64,000 bases of DNA from Symbiodinium natans (GCA_905221605.1 CAJNDS010002468.1:537501-601500), one strand, 5' to 3'. Shown: positions 38,600 through 49,662, counted from the first letter of the stretch. A program made the numbers and translations. The notes: a model not told the origin generated them from the sequence alone.

Positions 38600-40455
38600 A
38601 GACTCATCATGCGATCATTGTGTTTGCAAATGGGGGGGCTACGCCCCCCCCCCCCCCCCCCTCACCCCCCCGCTTGTTTTAAGCCGTGCAAGCTTGTTTC
38701 AATCCATATGAGTCTTTTTAAAACCCAGCAGGCGATCATTGTGTTTGCAAATGGGGGGGGGCTGCGCAACCCCCCCGCTTCTTTTAGGCCATGTAACCTT
38801 GCTTCAAAGCATAATATGAGTCTTTTCAAAACCCATCATGCGATCATTGTGTTTGCAAATGGGGGGGGCTGCGCCCCCCCCAACCCCCCCGCTTCTTTTG
38901 GGGCATGTAACCTTGCTTCAAAGCATAATATGAGTCTTTGCAAAACCCATCAGGCGATCATTGTGTTTGCAAATGGGTGGGGCTGCGCCCCCCCCAACCC
39001 CCCCGCTTTTTTAGGCCATGTAACCTTGCTTCAAAGCATAATATGAGTCTTTTCAAAACCCATCATGCGATCATTGTGTTTGCAAATGGGGGGGGGCTGC
39101 GCCCCCCCCAACCCCCCCGCTTTTTTAGGCCATGTAACCTTGCTTCAAAGCATAATATGAGTCTTTTCAAAACCCATCAGCGATCATGTGTTTGCAAATG
39201 GGGGGGGCTGCGCCCCCCCCAACCCCCCCGCTTTTTTTAGGCCATGTAACCTTGCTTCAAAGCATAATATGAGTCTTTTCAAAACCCATCAGGCGATCAT
39301 TGTGTTTGCAAATGGGTGGGGCTGCGCCCCCCCCAACCCCCCCGCTTTTTTAGGCCATGTAACCTTGCTTCAAAGCATAATATGAGTCTTTTCAAAACCC
39401 ATCATGCGATCATTGTGTTTGCAAATGGGGGGGGGCTGCGCCCCCCCAAATCCCCCCGATTTTTTTATGCCATGTAACCTTGCTTCAAAGCATAATATGA
39501 GTCTTTTCCAAAACCATCAGGCGATCAATGGGGGGGGCTGCGCCCCCCCCAACCCCCCCGCTTTTTTCAGGCCATGTAACCTTGCTTCAAAGCATAATAT
39601 GAGTCTTTTCAAAACCCATCATGCGATCATTGTGTTTGCAAATGGGGGGGGCTGCGCCCCCCCCAACCCCCCCGCTTTTTTAGGCCATGTAACCTTGCTT
39701 CAAAGCATAATCTGAGTCTTTTCAAAACCCATCAGGCGATCATGGTGTTTGCAAATGGGGGGGGGCTGCGCCCCCCCCAACCCCCCCGCTTTTTTTAGGC
39801 CATGTAACCTTGCTTCAAAGCATAATATGAGTCTTTTCAAAACCCATCATGCGATCATTGTGTTTGCAAATGGGGGGGGCTGCGCCCCCCCCAACCCCCC
39901 GCTTTTTTTCGGCTGCGCAAGCTTGTTTCAAAGCATATGAATCCTTTTTAAACCAACATGCGAGAATGGTGTTTGCAAATGGACGAGGGGGGGGGTTATA
40001 ATTGTGTTTGCAAATGGGGGGGGTGGCTGCGACCCCCCAACCCCCCCCCCACCCCCCCCCCCCGACCTCTTTCAATCCGTGCAAGCTTGCCTCGATCATA
40101 TGAGTGATTGAAATTTTTCCCATCATGCGATCATTGTGTTTGCAAATGGGGGGGGCTGCGGCCCCCTAACCCCCCCCGCTGTTTTTAGGCTTCGCAAGCT
40201 TGTTTCAAAGCATACGAATCCTTTTTAACCCAACACGGGAGCATTGTGTTTGCAAATGGAAGAAGGGGGGCTATCATTGTGTTTGCAAATGGGGGGGGGC
40301 TGCGACCCCCCCACCCCCCCCCCCCCTCCGCTTCTTTCAATCCGTGCAAGCTTGCCTCGATCATATGAGTCTTTGAAATTTTTCCCATCATGCGATCATT
40401 GCGTTTGCAAATGGGGGGGGGTGCGGCCCCCCCAACCCCCCCGCTTTTTTTAGGC
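38600..40455. repeat. 113-bp satellite with G-run/C-run hairpin
   Basis: gcgatcattgtgtttgcaaa marks units at 38611, 38732, 38840, 38954, 39067, 39180, 39293, 39406, 39521, 39623, 39736, 39851 and more diverged ones to 40393. Each has G7-9-CTGCGC-C7-9, a perfect hairpin, then ccatgtaaccttgcttcaaa. Cys/Asn/Pro-rich frames here are artefacts. Confidence 0.97.
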
Positions 40456-40500
40456 CGTGCAAGCTTGTTCCAAGGCATATAAATCTTTTTAAGACCAAAT

Positions 40501-40850
40501 TACAGTATTTACAGCCCCTTGACCGCCCAGACGTACCATGATTTATAAGTTTTGCTGCGGTTTTTGCAATGATTCAGAAGCTGCAAACGCGCGAAACACG
40601 GCAAATTACAGTTTTTGCAGCCCCTCAACCGCCCAGAAATACCATGATTTACAGGTGTTGCTGTGGTTTTTGCAGTGATTCAGAAACTCCAAACGCGCAA
40701 AACACTGCAAATTACAGTATTTGCAGCCCTTCAACCGCCCAGAAATACCATGATTTACAGGTGTTGCTGCGGTTTTTGCAATGATTCAGGAGCTCCAAAC
40801 GTGTAAAACACTGCAAATTACTGTATTTGCAGGCCCTCAACCACCCACGT
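40501..40850. repeat. 106-bp tandem repeat, three copies plus partial
   Basis: tacagtatttgcagcccttc starts units at 40501, 40607, 40713 and 40819, exactly 106 bp apart. Contains cagaaataccatgatttaca. Noncoding; adjoins the right TIR. Confidence 0.95.
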
Positions 40851-41043
40851 GTCGAGCCAGACCTAGGAAAAAAAGGGAGAGCCAGACCTAAGAAAAAAAA
40901 AAACACCTCCGCCGGGGGTTCATGTCAATATACCCCTTAAGCCCTAACCCCTAAAGCCAAACTGCTCCCTGCACCTTACACCTAAAACCCCACACTCTTA
41001 ATTCCTCACAAGACCTTGAGGCGAACCCCCCCCCCCCCCCACC

Positions 41044-41175
41044 ATGTTCTGCTGTCCACTGGGCGGTTCTATATGCTGGGCTTTTCGAAGCCTACGTCGA
41101 ACTTCAAGAGATCGTTCTGTGGGGGATGAGGCGCTAGGGTGTCCCGTGGAGGCTACCCTGAAAATTCGGCGGTTT
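41044..41175 (+). CDS. Exon-like island with ATG (SICWAFRSLRRTSRDRSV)
   Basis: Frame SICWAFRSLRRTSRDRSV then GDEALGCPVEATLKIRR into TTTAGGG. Basic. No acceptor needed if ATG at 41044 is the start. Confidence 0.35.
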
Positions 41176-41236
41176 AGGGTTTTGGGTTTAGGGTTTAGAG
41201 TTTAGAGTTTAGGGTTTAGGGTTTAGAGTTTAGGGT

Positions 41237-41428
41237 TTAGAGTTGTTCAGGGGTTGGGGTTTTGACGCCGAATAAGGCACCCTTGGCCGGGCACTGCCTC
41301 CAACAAGCCGCCCACAGCCATTCTCGCCAACCAGGACAACCCCAAATCGCCTCAAAATCCAGGTAGCCCCTGAATGTTTTTCCTCTTTTTGAAAAACAAC
41401 CTAATTGGGTTTTAAGTTGGGGGATCAT
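41237..41428 (-). CDS. Possible minus-strand exon (FEAIWGCPGWREWLWAAC)
   Basis: Minus frame contains FEAIWGCPGWREWLWAAC and WRQCPAKGALFGVKTP. Trp/Cys-rich, uninterrupted for 63 codons. A plus-strand frame competes. Uncertain. Confidence 0.25.
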   Translation of the reverse strand: MIPQLKTQLGCFSKRGKTFRGYLDFEAIWGCPGWREWLWAACWRQCPAKGALFGVKTPTPEQL

Positions 41429-41697
41429 GTTTGGGAATATTTATCCGAGCATTTTAAGGGCCCTCCTATAAATAGAACCTCCCCCATTTGGTTGAATTCA
41501 GGGTTTGGCACCTAGGATTCAGCCTGCCCTTCACCCCAAACCTTGGCCCTCAGAACTCCGCAAGGACGAAGGCTACCCTTGCAAGATCCCCTTAGGGTTT
41601 AGGGTTTAGGGTTTACGGCTTAGGGTTTAGGGTTTAGGGCTTAGGGCCTTCCACCCTAAACCCTTCAGACCCTTCAGACCCCAAACCCTAAAGCCAG

Positions 41698-41778
41698 GCA
41701 GCACAATCAGTTCCTGGGGCAGGTCGCCTCGTGCCTCCTCCGAGCGCCTCTTGCCCGTGTTCAGAACGCGTGTCGCAG
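41698..41778 (+). CDS. Exon-like island (HNQFLGQVASCLLRAPLA)
   Basis: AGCCAG acceptor at 41697; frame HNQFLGQVASCLLRAPLA then RVQNACRS with GT following. CCCTAAA left, TTTAGGG right. Confidence 0.45.
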
Positions 41779-42029
41779 TGTAGGTTTGGGGTTTATGGTT
41801 TAGGGTTTAGGGTTTAGGGTTTGGGGGTTTGGGGGTTTGGGGGTTTAGGGTTTAGGGTTTAGGGTAAGCCGCTGAAGCACAATCTTTCAGACCCTCATGT
41901 CCTCTAGCCCCGTGAGCCTGACTCTTGACAGCCCAATCCTTCAACCCCTAAACCCTAAACCCTAAACCCTAAACCCTAAACCCTAAACCCTAAACCCTAA
42001 ACCCTAAACCCTAAACCCTAAACCCTAAA

Positions 42030-42082
42030 CCCTATATATATATACATTATATATATATATATGCATATATATATATATATCT
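42030..42082. repeat. TA microsatellite joined to CCCTAAA array
   Basis: A 90-bp CCCTAAA array (41945-42032) passes directly into (TA)n. Confidence 0.95.
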
Positions 42083-42595
42083 ATCCCCAAGCCCTCGGGC
42101 CTCGGCCCTGACACCTCAAGCCCTGGGCCCGAAGGCTTAAACCCCTGAATGCAGGGGGGGGGTTGGAGTTCGAAGAGCGTGTGGGTTCTTCATGGTCTTA
42201 AGAATAGTATTATAAATATATGCGATTAAAACAAATTCTATTTGCTTACATTGATCCATATCTTGGATTTTAGAGTTCAAAAAGAAAAGACGTAAGGCTT
42301 GGGATACGCGATTTAGGCATCAGGTATTGGGTTTGGGGTGTGTGGTTGAGGGTTTAGGGTTCGGAGGTTAGTCATATTGAAGTTTAGGGTATAAGATACT
42401 TGGCTTTCAGCAACCAAACCTATCCACAGGCTAGCCAGCTCAGTTTTTTTTTTTTCACGGGGGGGGGGGGGGGGGGGTCACGTGCCTTCAGTGGCTGATA
42501 TAGACTGCTGGCGATACTTAGAAGCATCAGGCTGTGGCATCACGAGGAACCCTGTCAGCTTATGTTCCTGGTTTCTGCTTAAGTTACCCCAACAG

Positions 42596-42747
42596 TCAAG
42601 GAACTACATAAGGTGCACTTAGGAGCGCAAAACCAGACTGCCACCAACTTTGACGCAAAGCCTCTGAAAAAGAACCTAACCCGGAGAGCTCCTTCCAAAG
42701 GCCTTGCGAAGTTTCATGCTCAAGCCAGTCCTTTAACACCTATTTAG
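42596..42747 (+). CDS. Exon-like island (KELHKVHLGAQNQTATNF)
   Basis: TACCCCAACAG acceptor at 42595; frame KELHKVHLGAQNQTATNF then DAKPLKKNLTRRAPSKGL to TAG at 42745. 50 codons. An overlapping upstream frame (VADIDCWRYLEASGCG, 42491-42619) may be a separate exon or alternative. No family recognised. Confidence 0.4.
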
Positions 42748-43265
42748 TCCCTGCACCCATATGGGGGTCGCCGAAAGTAGGGGTACCCTTTGTTTGATCA
42801 TGCTGAGTAGACTATTTTGGGCTATATGGGGGCGTGCGCCTTTATCTTGGGACATGTCCATGTCCTCAAGACCTCCTGATAGCCACACTCATACACACGA
42901 TAGGCTAGACCGATCCCCTTGAACCAGCACCCCTCCCCACCCCTTGCAGAAGAGATCCTGAGGGTTTAGGGTTTGGGGTTTGGGGTTTAGGGTTTAGGGT
43001 GGAGGGACCCAGACAGCTCCGGACTTTGTCATCCCCAGTGCCCTGAACCCCAACAAGGACCTGCAGACCCTCAAAACCCTTGAACCCCGAACTACACCCT
43101 AACCCCTAAACCCTAAATCCTAAACCCTAAACCCCAGGCCTTGAAACCCCGAAGCCTTGAAACCTGAGCCGTTTTTGTGTTGATCCCCTAAGCCCTGAGC
43201 CGAACCCTCAGCCCTAAACCCTGCCAACCCTGAACCCTCAACTCCCTAAACGCTCCAAACTCTCA

Positions 43266-43413
43266 ACCCCTAAACCCTAAACCCTAAACCCTAAACCCTA
43301 AACCCTAAACCCTAAACCCTAAACCCTAAACCCTAAACCCTAAACCCTAAACCCTAAACCCTAAACCCTAAACCCTAAACCCTAAACCCTAACCCTAAAC
43401 CCTAAACCCTAAA
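43266..43413. repeat. CCCTAAA array
   Basis: About 21 near-perfect units left of an ATG-containing island. Confidence 0.97.
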
Positions 43414-43443
43414 CTCCCTTTCACCTCAAAAGCCCTCAAAGCC

Positions 43444-43522
43444 ATGGCACAGCCGGAAACCTGGGTCACGGTGCTCAAGCGCCTCGTTCCTTTGGTGCGA
43501 GGTCCCTGGTGGCGCGGCTGCG
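43444..43522 (+). CDS. Candidate first exon (MAQPETWVTVLKRLVPLV)
   Basis: ATG in a gccATGGc context opens MAQPETWVTVLKRLVPLV then RGPWWRGC, followed by G|GTGTGT at 43523. CCCTAAA left, TTTAGGG right. Confidence 0.45.
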
Positions 43523-43529
43523 GTGTGTT

Positions 43530-44010
43530 TAGGGTTTAGGGTTTAGGGTTTAGGGTTTGGGGGTTAGGGGTTTAGGGGTTTAGGGGTTTGGGGGTTTGGG
43601 GGTTTGGGGGTTTAGGGGTTTAGGGATTTAGGGGGTTTAAGAAGTTTACGGGGTTTACGGGGTTTAGGGGGTTTAGGGGTTTGAGGGTTTTAGGGGTTTA
43701 AGGGGTTTAGGGTTTTGGGGTTTAGGGGCTTAGGGTTTGAAGGTTTGGTGTTTAGGGGTTTTGGGGTTTGGGGGTTAGGGGTTTAGGGGTTTAGGGGTTT
43801 GGGGGTTTAGGTGGTTTAAGGAGTTTAAGGGGTTTAGGGGTTTAGGGGGTTTAGGTGGTTTAAGGAGTTTAAGGGGTTTAGGGGTTTAGGGGGTTTAGGG
43901 GTTTAGGGGTTTGAGGGTTTGTTGGGGTTTTAGGGGTTTAGGGGGTTTAAGGAGTTTACGGGGTTTAGGGGGTTTAGGGGTTTGGGGGTTTGAAGTTTTG
44001 GTGTTTAGGG
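43530..44010. repeat. TTTAGGGG (G4) variant array
   Basis: About 480 bp of TTTAGGGG, TTTGGGGG and GGGGTTTAAGGAGTTTA units, with an internal duplicated block (43800-43880). Confidence 0.93.
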
Positions 44011-44117
44011 GTTTTGGGGTGGAGGGTTTCAGGGTGTCGGGTGCTCGGCTTGTAGGGTTCGTGGGTAAAGGGTTGAGGGTCTTAGAGCTTCAGGTTTGGG
44101 GCTTACAGTCTAGGGTT

Positions 44118-44180
44118 GACTTCGAGAAACCCCCCGTAAAAAAAAAAAAAGGCAAGGCTTCGGCTACCCCAAGACCCTAT
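44118..44180 (+). CDS. Exon-like island with GTAAAC donor (DFEKPPVKKKKGKASATP)
   Basis: Frame DFEKPPVKKKKGKASATPRP Y, exactly 21 codons, then GTAAAC. Lysine block (13 A in a row) could be a nuclear signal, or hide a length error. Confidence 0.4.
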
Positions 44181-44445
44181 GTAAACCCTATTTCTTAAAC
44201 CCTAAACCCGAAGCACCAACGAGAAAGACCCTACCAGCCCCGATCCAAAGGCATTGGACCCTCTGGCCCTAAACCCGAAACCCTAAACCCTCAACCCTAA
44301 ACCCTCAACCTCCCCTAAACCCTAAACCCTAAACCCTAAACCCTAATGCTCCTAAACCCTAAACCCGAAACCCTAAACCCTAAACCCCAAACCCCAAAGC
44401 CCAAACCCTAAACCCTAAACCCTAAACCCTAAACCCTCCCTAAAG

Positions 44446-44540
44446 CTTCCTGAGGCGAGCCCGTCTGCCCAAGCATCTGCCGAAGGCTGCGGATGCCAAC
44501 ACAGCGGCAGATGCGACCAAGGCTGGGTCGATGCATAGGG
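44446..44540 (+). CDS. Exon-like island (RARLPKHLPKAADANTAA)
   Basis: Frame RARLPKHLPKAADANTAA then DATKAGSMHRG into TTTAGGG. A second frame is open to TAG. CCCTAAA left. Confidence 0.35.
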
Positions 44541-44850
44541 GTTTAGGGGTTTGGGGTTTAGGGTTTAGGGTTTAGGGTTTAGGGTTTAGGGTTTAGGGGC
44601 TCGTGGGCACCTAGAAAAGGCTTAGGGCTCAGTTTAGGGTCCTCGGAGTTCAGAGCTTCAAGGGCTGTAGTGGAGGGGTTTACGACACCCTAAGCCTGAA
44701 GCCTCATGTAGAACCTTCTCCTACCCAGCTGGGTTTAGGGTTTAGGGTTTAGGGTTTAGGGTTGAGGGTTGAGGGTTTAGGGTTTAGGGTTTAACCCCCC
44801 CCCCTAATCCCGAAAAGCCTGGATCCCAAGGCCTTAAACCCCCTGGATAG

Positions 44851-44904
44851 AGGACTTCGCGTCACTGGTGGATGCCTGCATACTTCCGGCAGGGCAGGCG
44901 GGGG
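44851..44904 (+). CDS. Exon-like island (DFASLVDACILPAGQAGG)
   Basis: CTGGATAG acceptor at 44850; DFASLVDACILPAGQAGG, then G|GTAGGA. Good both-end splice context. Confidence 0.4.
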
Positions 44905-45225
44905 GTAGGAGCTTTGGGGTTTAGGGTTTAGGGTTTAGGGTTTAGGGTTTAGAGTTTAGGGTTTAGGGTTTAGGGTTTAGGGTTTAGGGTTTAGGGTTTA
45001 GGGTTCCCTGGCCCCTGGAGCTGAGTTATAACTGGTTCCGTATTCCGAAGCCGCAAACCCAAAATGCTCTGAACCCCCAAAAGCCCTAAACCCTAAACCC
45101 TAAACCCTAAACCCTAAACCCTAAACCCTAAAACCCTAAAGCTCAATTGCCCCTCAGAGCCAGGGACTTGGTGTCTGCAGGGTTTCTTGAGGGATTGTAG
45201 GGGTTCAGGGTTTATAGGGCTTCCG

Positions 45226-45297
45226 GGAGACGAAAAGAAGAACAACGTGCAGATCTCTTGGTACAATATCCTCTAGAGCGAGGCGCTGAACCCGAAA
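45226..45297 (+). CDS. Exon-like island with in-frame TAG
   Basis: GDEKKNNVQISWYNIL, TAG at 45274, then SEALNPKP into CCCTAAA. The first part looks genuine. Confidence 0.3.
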
Positions 45298-45299
45298 CC

Positions 45300-45960
45300 C
45301 TAAACCCAACAAGCCCAAACCCCCCCCCCCCCCAAACCCCAAACCCTAAACCCAACAACCCTGTACCCTTAACCCGTAACCCTAGACCCTACAGAAGGGT
45401 GTAGGGTTTAGGATTTAGGTTTAGGGTTTAGGGTTCCCAAAAGCCCTAAAGCCCTTAAACCCTAGAAGCCCTGCAAACCCGCGAACCCGCAAACCGTTCA
45501 AAGTGCCTCGCGCCAGCCGGACCTAAACCCCAAACCCCACATTAAACCCGAAGCCCTAAACCCTATAACTACCCTAAGCAATAACCCATCACCCCACACC
45601 CCTAAACCTCAAACCATGAACCTCTCAACCCTGAACCCCTGAACCCTCATCCCTAAACCTTAAACCTCTAAACCCTAAACCCGTAAACCTTCAACCTATC
45701 AACCTCGAAACCCTAAAACCTCAAACCTCAAACCCTCAACCTCTAAACCCTACAGCTCCAAAACCCCAAATCAGAACCCGACATTAACCCTATAACCCTA
45801 AACCCCTCAACCTTAAGCCCTATAAACCTCTCAACCCCTAAACCCTAAACCCTAAAACCCCCCCACCCCTAAACCCTAAACCCTAACCCTACAACCCTAA
45901 ACCCCCAATAAACCTTAACCCCTACAACTCTAAACCCCTAATAAACCTAAACCTCAAAAA
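45300..45960. repeat. Degenerate C-strand telomeric repeats
   Basis: Long run of aaccctaaacc, aacctcaaacc and tataaccc variants; no gene supported. Confidence 0.85.
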
Positions 45961-45973
45961 CCCCAAGCGGTAG

Positions 45974-46077
45974 GCCGAGATCGGGCCTCAAAACGATTGG
46001 AAGTCGGTGCCCGTGAAAGGCCTTCATGGGATGTTCCAGGGAGCTGGGTCCTTGCATGTTCCCCTGTGAACTCTTGA
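45974..46077 (+). CDS. Exon-like island (RDRASKRLEVGARERPSW)
   Basis: After GCGGTAG; RDRASKRLEVGARERPSW then DVPGSWVLACSPVNS and TGA. 34 codons, basic. Confidence 0.4.
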
Positions 46078-46686
46078 AGGGATGTTAGGGCTGACTTAGG
46101 ATTTTTGGACGTTGGGGGTTGATGGATTGTTGGCTTTAGGGACTTTTGGGGTTTTAGGGTTCTTTTGGGGGTTTAGGGTTTTCAGGGTTTAGGGGGTTTC
46201 AGCCTGTGGGGGTTGCAGCCTGTCGGCGGAAGCAGCGCCTCACTTGAGGGTGTAGCCTGCAAGGTCTCTGCACAGGTTTTTGGTTTAGGGTTTAGGGTTT
46301 GGGGTTTCGGGTTGAGGGTTTCTGGTTTAAGTCCTTAATCTGCTTGAAGCTTCATTGGAGCTTTCTGTATAGGGTTTAGGGTTTAGGGTTCTTCATGCAA
46401 GCTTTCAGTAGGTTAGATACCGAGTTTTGTACTATACTCTGCTTCTATCCAGTCGCCCAGTTTGCGTCTGCACCCACGAAGCTATCCTGCACCCCCCCTC
46501 CCTAAACCCGAACCCGAGACCCTTACCATAACAACACAAAGTCTGCATCTTTGCAGGTTGTTACTATAAATCCCTTTATAATCTTGTAGGATTCGTACGT
46601 GTGCTAAACCTTAAACCCTATACCCTAAACCCTATACCCTAAACCCTAAACCCAAAAGCAACAAGAGGCAGGTTTCGGGTTCTTGA

Positions 46687-46749
46687 TGTCGCCCTGAACT
46701 CCAGCTGCTCAAGTCAGCAGGCGCGCCATGCCATGTGCGGCGGTGATGT
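46687..46749 (+). CDS. Short exon-like island (VALNSSCSSQQARHAMCG)
   Basis: Frame VALNSSCSSQQARHAMCG GDV into TTTAGAG. Short; tentative. Confidence 0.3.
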
Positions 46750-46933
46750 GTTTAGAGTTTAGGTTTTAGGGTTTAGGGTCGGAGGGAATCGAGACTGCAG
46801 CGCAAGGGCAGACCGGATCTTCATCTAGCCTGTTTTCTTTTTTTTCGTCTTTCCCTGCTACGAGCCCTCTGGTTTTAGTGATTTTAGTGCTTAACTCAGG
46901 GTTATCGCAGTGAGATATAGGTCGCCCTCCTAG

Positions 46934-47182
46934 AAAAGATGCCAATCACATCTAGATCGGCATAGCCGGCACAGCTGCCCCTTGCCGCTTTCCCGCGCTG
47001 TCTTGGCCATGGAGAAGCTGGAGAAGCCCAAGTGTGGAGACTTGGCAGATTACCCTACACCCCAATTTGCTAAACCTGAAACCCACAACCCTAAGCCCTT
47101 TTGCTTAGTGCATCTTACTACGGAATTAGGCGCCTTCTGTTCCGCTATAGAATCCCGTCAAGGGTTATGCAAGGCATTTCGG
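46934..47182 (+). CDS. 83-codon exon-like frame, Cys-rich
   Basis: A good acceptor (tcgccctcctag) precedes an uninterrupted phase-0 frame: CQSHLDRHSRHSCPLPLS, AVLAMEKLEKPKCGDLAD, then LVHLTTELGAFCSAIESR QGLCKAFR, ending CGG|GTTTAG in the first TTTAGGG unit. Among the best coding calls. The repeated Cys/His spacing is suggestive but not a family I can name. Confidence 0.5.
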
Positions 47183-47201
47183 GTTTAGGGTTTAGGGGGT
47201 A

Positions 47202-47280
47202 TATAGGTGTATATATATATATATGTGTATACATGTGTATATATATATACATACATATATATATATATATATATATGTAG
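47202..47280. repeat. TA microsatellite
   Basis: Two (TA)n blocks separated by gtgtatacatgtg. Confidence 0.95.
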
Positions 47281-47324
47281 GCCGTCCCTAAACACTAAAT
47301 CCTAAAGCTTAAAAAGCTAAGCCC

Positions 47325-47408
47325 ATGGTTGTGCAAGGCTCATGGCGTCGCTGGCTGATACTGGTCCCTCTGCTGCTCGGCCTGGCGAGGGGTCGGCTTT
47401 TGTCTTAG
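47325..47408 (+). CDS. Possible signal-peptide exon (RRWLILVPLLLGLARG)
   Basis: ATG opens VVQGSWRRWLILVPLLLGLA RGRLLS to TAG: basic start then an 11-residue hydrophobic core, as in a signal peptide. A longer overlapping frame from ATG 47342 (MASLADTGPSAARPGEGS) competes. Confidence 0.3.
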   Translation: MVVQGSWRRWLILVPLLLGLARGRLLS

Positions 47409-47977
47409 TACAACGCGGGGTTTGTAGGGTTTATCAAGGGTTGAGTCTTGATACCCCGAAGGTTGCAGCCCCAAAAGGTTCCCCTGAACATACTCCTCAT
47501 AGCCCTCATATTCCCTTAGGGATCTTTAAACAGGGTCCCCAAAACCCAAAGCGTGCAACCTTAAGGGTCCAAGGCAGAACTTCTAGAGATTGGGGTTTGG
47601 GGTCGAGGGGTCAGCTTCTGTCTTACTTAGTTTAGCGTTGTGGGGTTTGTAGGGTTTAGACAGGGATAATGGAGGCTCTGGTGATTATCGGGGTTGTAGG
47701 GTTTACAGGGCGTTGCGGGTTTTGGGCAAAAAGATATCATTAGACCCTAAACCCTAAACCGTAAACCCTTGCCCCTTACGGAACCTCACAAACACGACAC
47801 CCCGAAACCCACAAAACACTATGCGTCTGCAAGCCGTCAATTAACACCCAAGCACAAAACTGCGAAAGCCCCAAGTCCTCTCAACCTGTTAGTTGAATGC
47901 GACCCTAAACCCTACACCCTAAGCCCCAAACCATAAACCCTAAACCCTAAACCCTACGTAAAACCAGAGCAAAAGGT

Positions 47978-48075
47978 ACGCCCTCACCCTGGCGCCAAGC
48001 GGAGCTTTCATCGGCAGCCGTGCTGGCAGTCGACACGTGGCGGTGGCACGCCGGACCAGGCGCTTGGGCGTTTCG
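47978..48075 (+). CDS. Exon-like island, frame uncertain
   Basis: Two open frames: LTLAPSGAFIGSRAGSRH and RPHPGAKRSFHRQPCWQS. CCCTAAA left and TTTAGGG right support an island; the frame is not settled. Confidence 0.25.
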
Positions 48076-48182
48076 GGTTTAGAGCTAGGGTTTAGGGTAT
48101 CGGGTTCGGGTTATGGCTAGCGTTTCGGGTTTAGGGTTTCGGGTTTGGGGTTCATCAGTTTGGGGTTTGGGGTTGACGGTGT

Positions 48183-48300
48183 GGTACCCTTTTGCCCTTG
48201 TTGTTTTTGACGTCAAGGTTTCCTTACAAAGTATCCACCCCCCCCCAAAAAAAAAAAAAACAAAGGTACCCGTTGTTACAGTATGGTTTCTGGGCTACTA
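48183..48300. mobile_element. Family D element copy
   Basis: ggtacccttttgcccttgtt at left, acagtatggtttctgggcta at right, with a C/A run in the middle. Confidence 0.5.
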
Positions 48301-48844
48301 GGGCTTTTGGCTCTTGGGCTGTTGGGCGGTGTGTTGCTTTTGGGCTTTGGGTTTTCGGGTTTAAGGTTTTTTTCCTAATAGGGTTTAGAGTTTCGGGTTT
48401 ACAGTTTAGGGTTGGGGGTTTAGGGCTTGGGGTTTACGATTTGGGGTTCAGGGTTTAGGGCGTTTAGGGTTCAGGGCCAACAGGCCTCCCTTTTTTCCCG
48501 GAAATAGGGTTGGGGTTTAGGGTTTAGGGTTTAGGGTTTAGGGTTTAGGGTTTAGGGTTTAGGGTTTAGGGTTTAAGGTTTGGGTTTAGGGTTTAGGGTT
48601 TAGGGTTCAGGGTTTAGGGTTTAGGGTTCAGGGTTTAGGGGCTCATTGGTTCAGGGTGTAAGGTTTCGGGCAGAAGTTGTGTTCACCTAGACCCGACCAC
48701 ACACCCAAACACCCTCTCCCTCCATAAGCTTCCGTCCACTTACAACCCTGAAACCCTACACCCGAAGCCCGACGACAGAAACCCAAAGCGCAAAAGCCCA
48801 AACCCACACAACTTCTGGGGTCCCCGCCGCCCTGCCCCCACCTC

Positions 48845-49170
48845 CCCCCCCCCCCAAAAAAAAAAAAATAGAGGCCCTTGAACTCCAAAACTTTAACAAT
48901 GTCGCGCGCGCGTTTCATCGCACGATCACATTGAAACGGAAGAAAGCACAATAGGTTGGAGTGTGGGGAGGGGGGGGATTCTCATTAGAAAGAAATTTGA
49001 TAGCGCGGCACGCGCGTATCATCCATCTGATCATGAGCATTTCATCGATCGCGCTTCTTCAGAAATGGAAGAAAGTACGTTAGCTTTGGAGCATGGGGGA
49101 AGTCTCAGTAGAAAAACTTCCTCCAAATCCTTTCAAGTATTCCCCCCCCCCCCCCCAACAAAAGAATAGA
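48845..49170. repeat. Two diverged copies of a 140-bp sequence between C/A runs
   Basis: gaaacggaagaaagcacaat then gttggagtgtggggag (about 48935) recurs as gaaatggaagaaagtacgtt then tttggagcatggggga (about 49060). Each copy contains gcgcgcgt...atca words; C-runs bound the block. Confidence 0.6.
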
Positions 49171-49239
49171 AGAACGACACCAAAACCCGAAGCCCTACTT
49201 CCTAAGCCCCAAAGCCCTTATCCCCCACCACGCCTGCAG

Positions 49240-49338
49240 CAGGAACGGCGACAAACCTGCGGGACCCCCACTTCCCTCCGCCCCACTCGGGGTCGTATGG
49301 CCCTCGGAGGACGCTTGTCTGAAGGGTTTGAGGTTTAG
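49240..49338 (+). CDS. Exon-like island (QERRQTCGTPTSLRPTRG)
   Basis: GCCTGCAG acceptor at 49239, phase 0; QERRQTCGTPTSLRPTRG then RMALGGRLSEGFEV to TAG in TTTAGGG. Confidence 0.45.
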   Translation, partial: QERRQTCGTPTSLRPTRGRMALGGRLSEGFEV

Positions 49339-49662
49339 GGTTTAGGGCTTGGGGTTTTGGGTTTGGGGTTTAGGGCTGAGGGTTTAGGGTTTAGGGTCTA
49401 GGGTCCGAGCATGTACACGGGTTTAGGGTAACTGAGTTGCCTCAACGAAAGTCTCCTGATGCTTTGTTTTGAGTTGAGGCTTTGTCAAGGTCTAGGGAAG
49501 CGAAGTAAAACCATTCAACATAAAACGAGACCAATTACCCTAAGCCCTGCGACCCTAAACCCCAAGCCTAAACCCTACTACTCTACACCCTAGAAGCTTT
49601 ACACCCTATAACCCTAAACCCTAAACCCCAAAGCCTACCCTGCAATGGTTAGAAGTTAAGCC

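Larger units (their letters stand above)
38288..40913. mobile_element. 2.6-kb terminal-inverted-repeat element with 11-bp target duplication
   Basis: Left end (38288-38348) contains cttaggtctggctctcc twice-related to cttaggtctggctgg; the right end (40854-40913) is the inverse with the same two words. gggggttcatg flanks both sides (38277-38287 and 40914-40924), an apparent 11-bp target-site duplication. The interior holds a ctctggtcc minisatellite, about fifteen 113-bp satellite units and three 106-bp units, and no transposase. TSD of 9-11 bp with long TIRs is typical of Mutator-like elements; the assignment is inferred. Confidence 0.7.

Noticed and set aside
38600-40480. Cys/Asn/Pro-rich frames of about 100 codons
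   Set aside because: They follow the 113-bp satellite exactly and are not conserved as proteins between units; also not a CRISPR array, since units are fully repeated without unique spacers.
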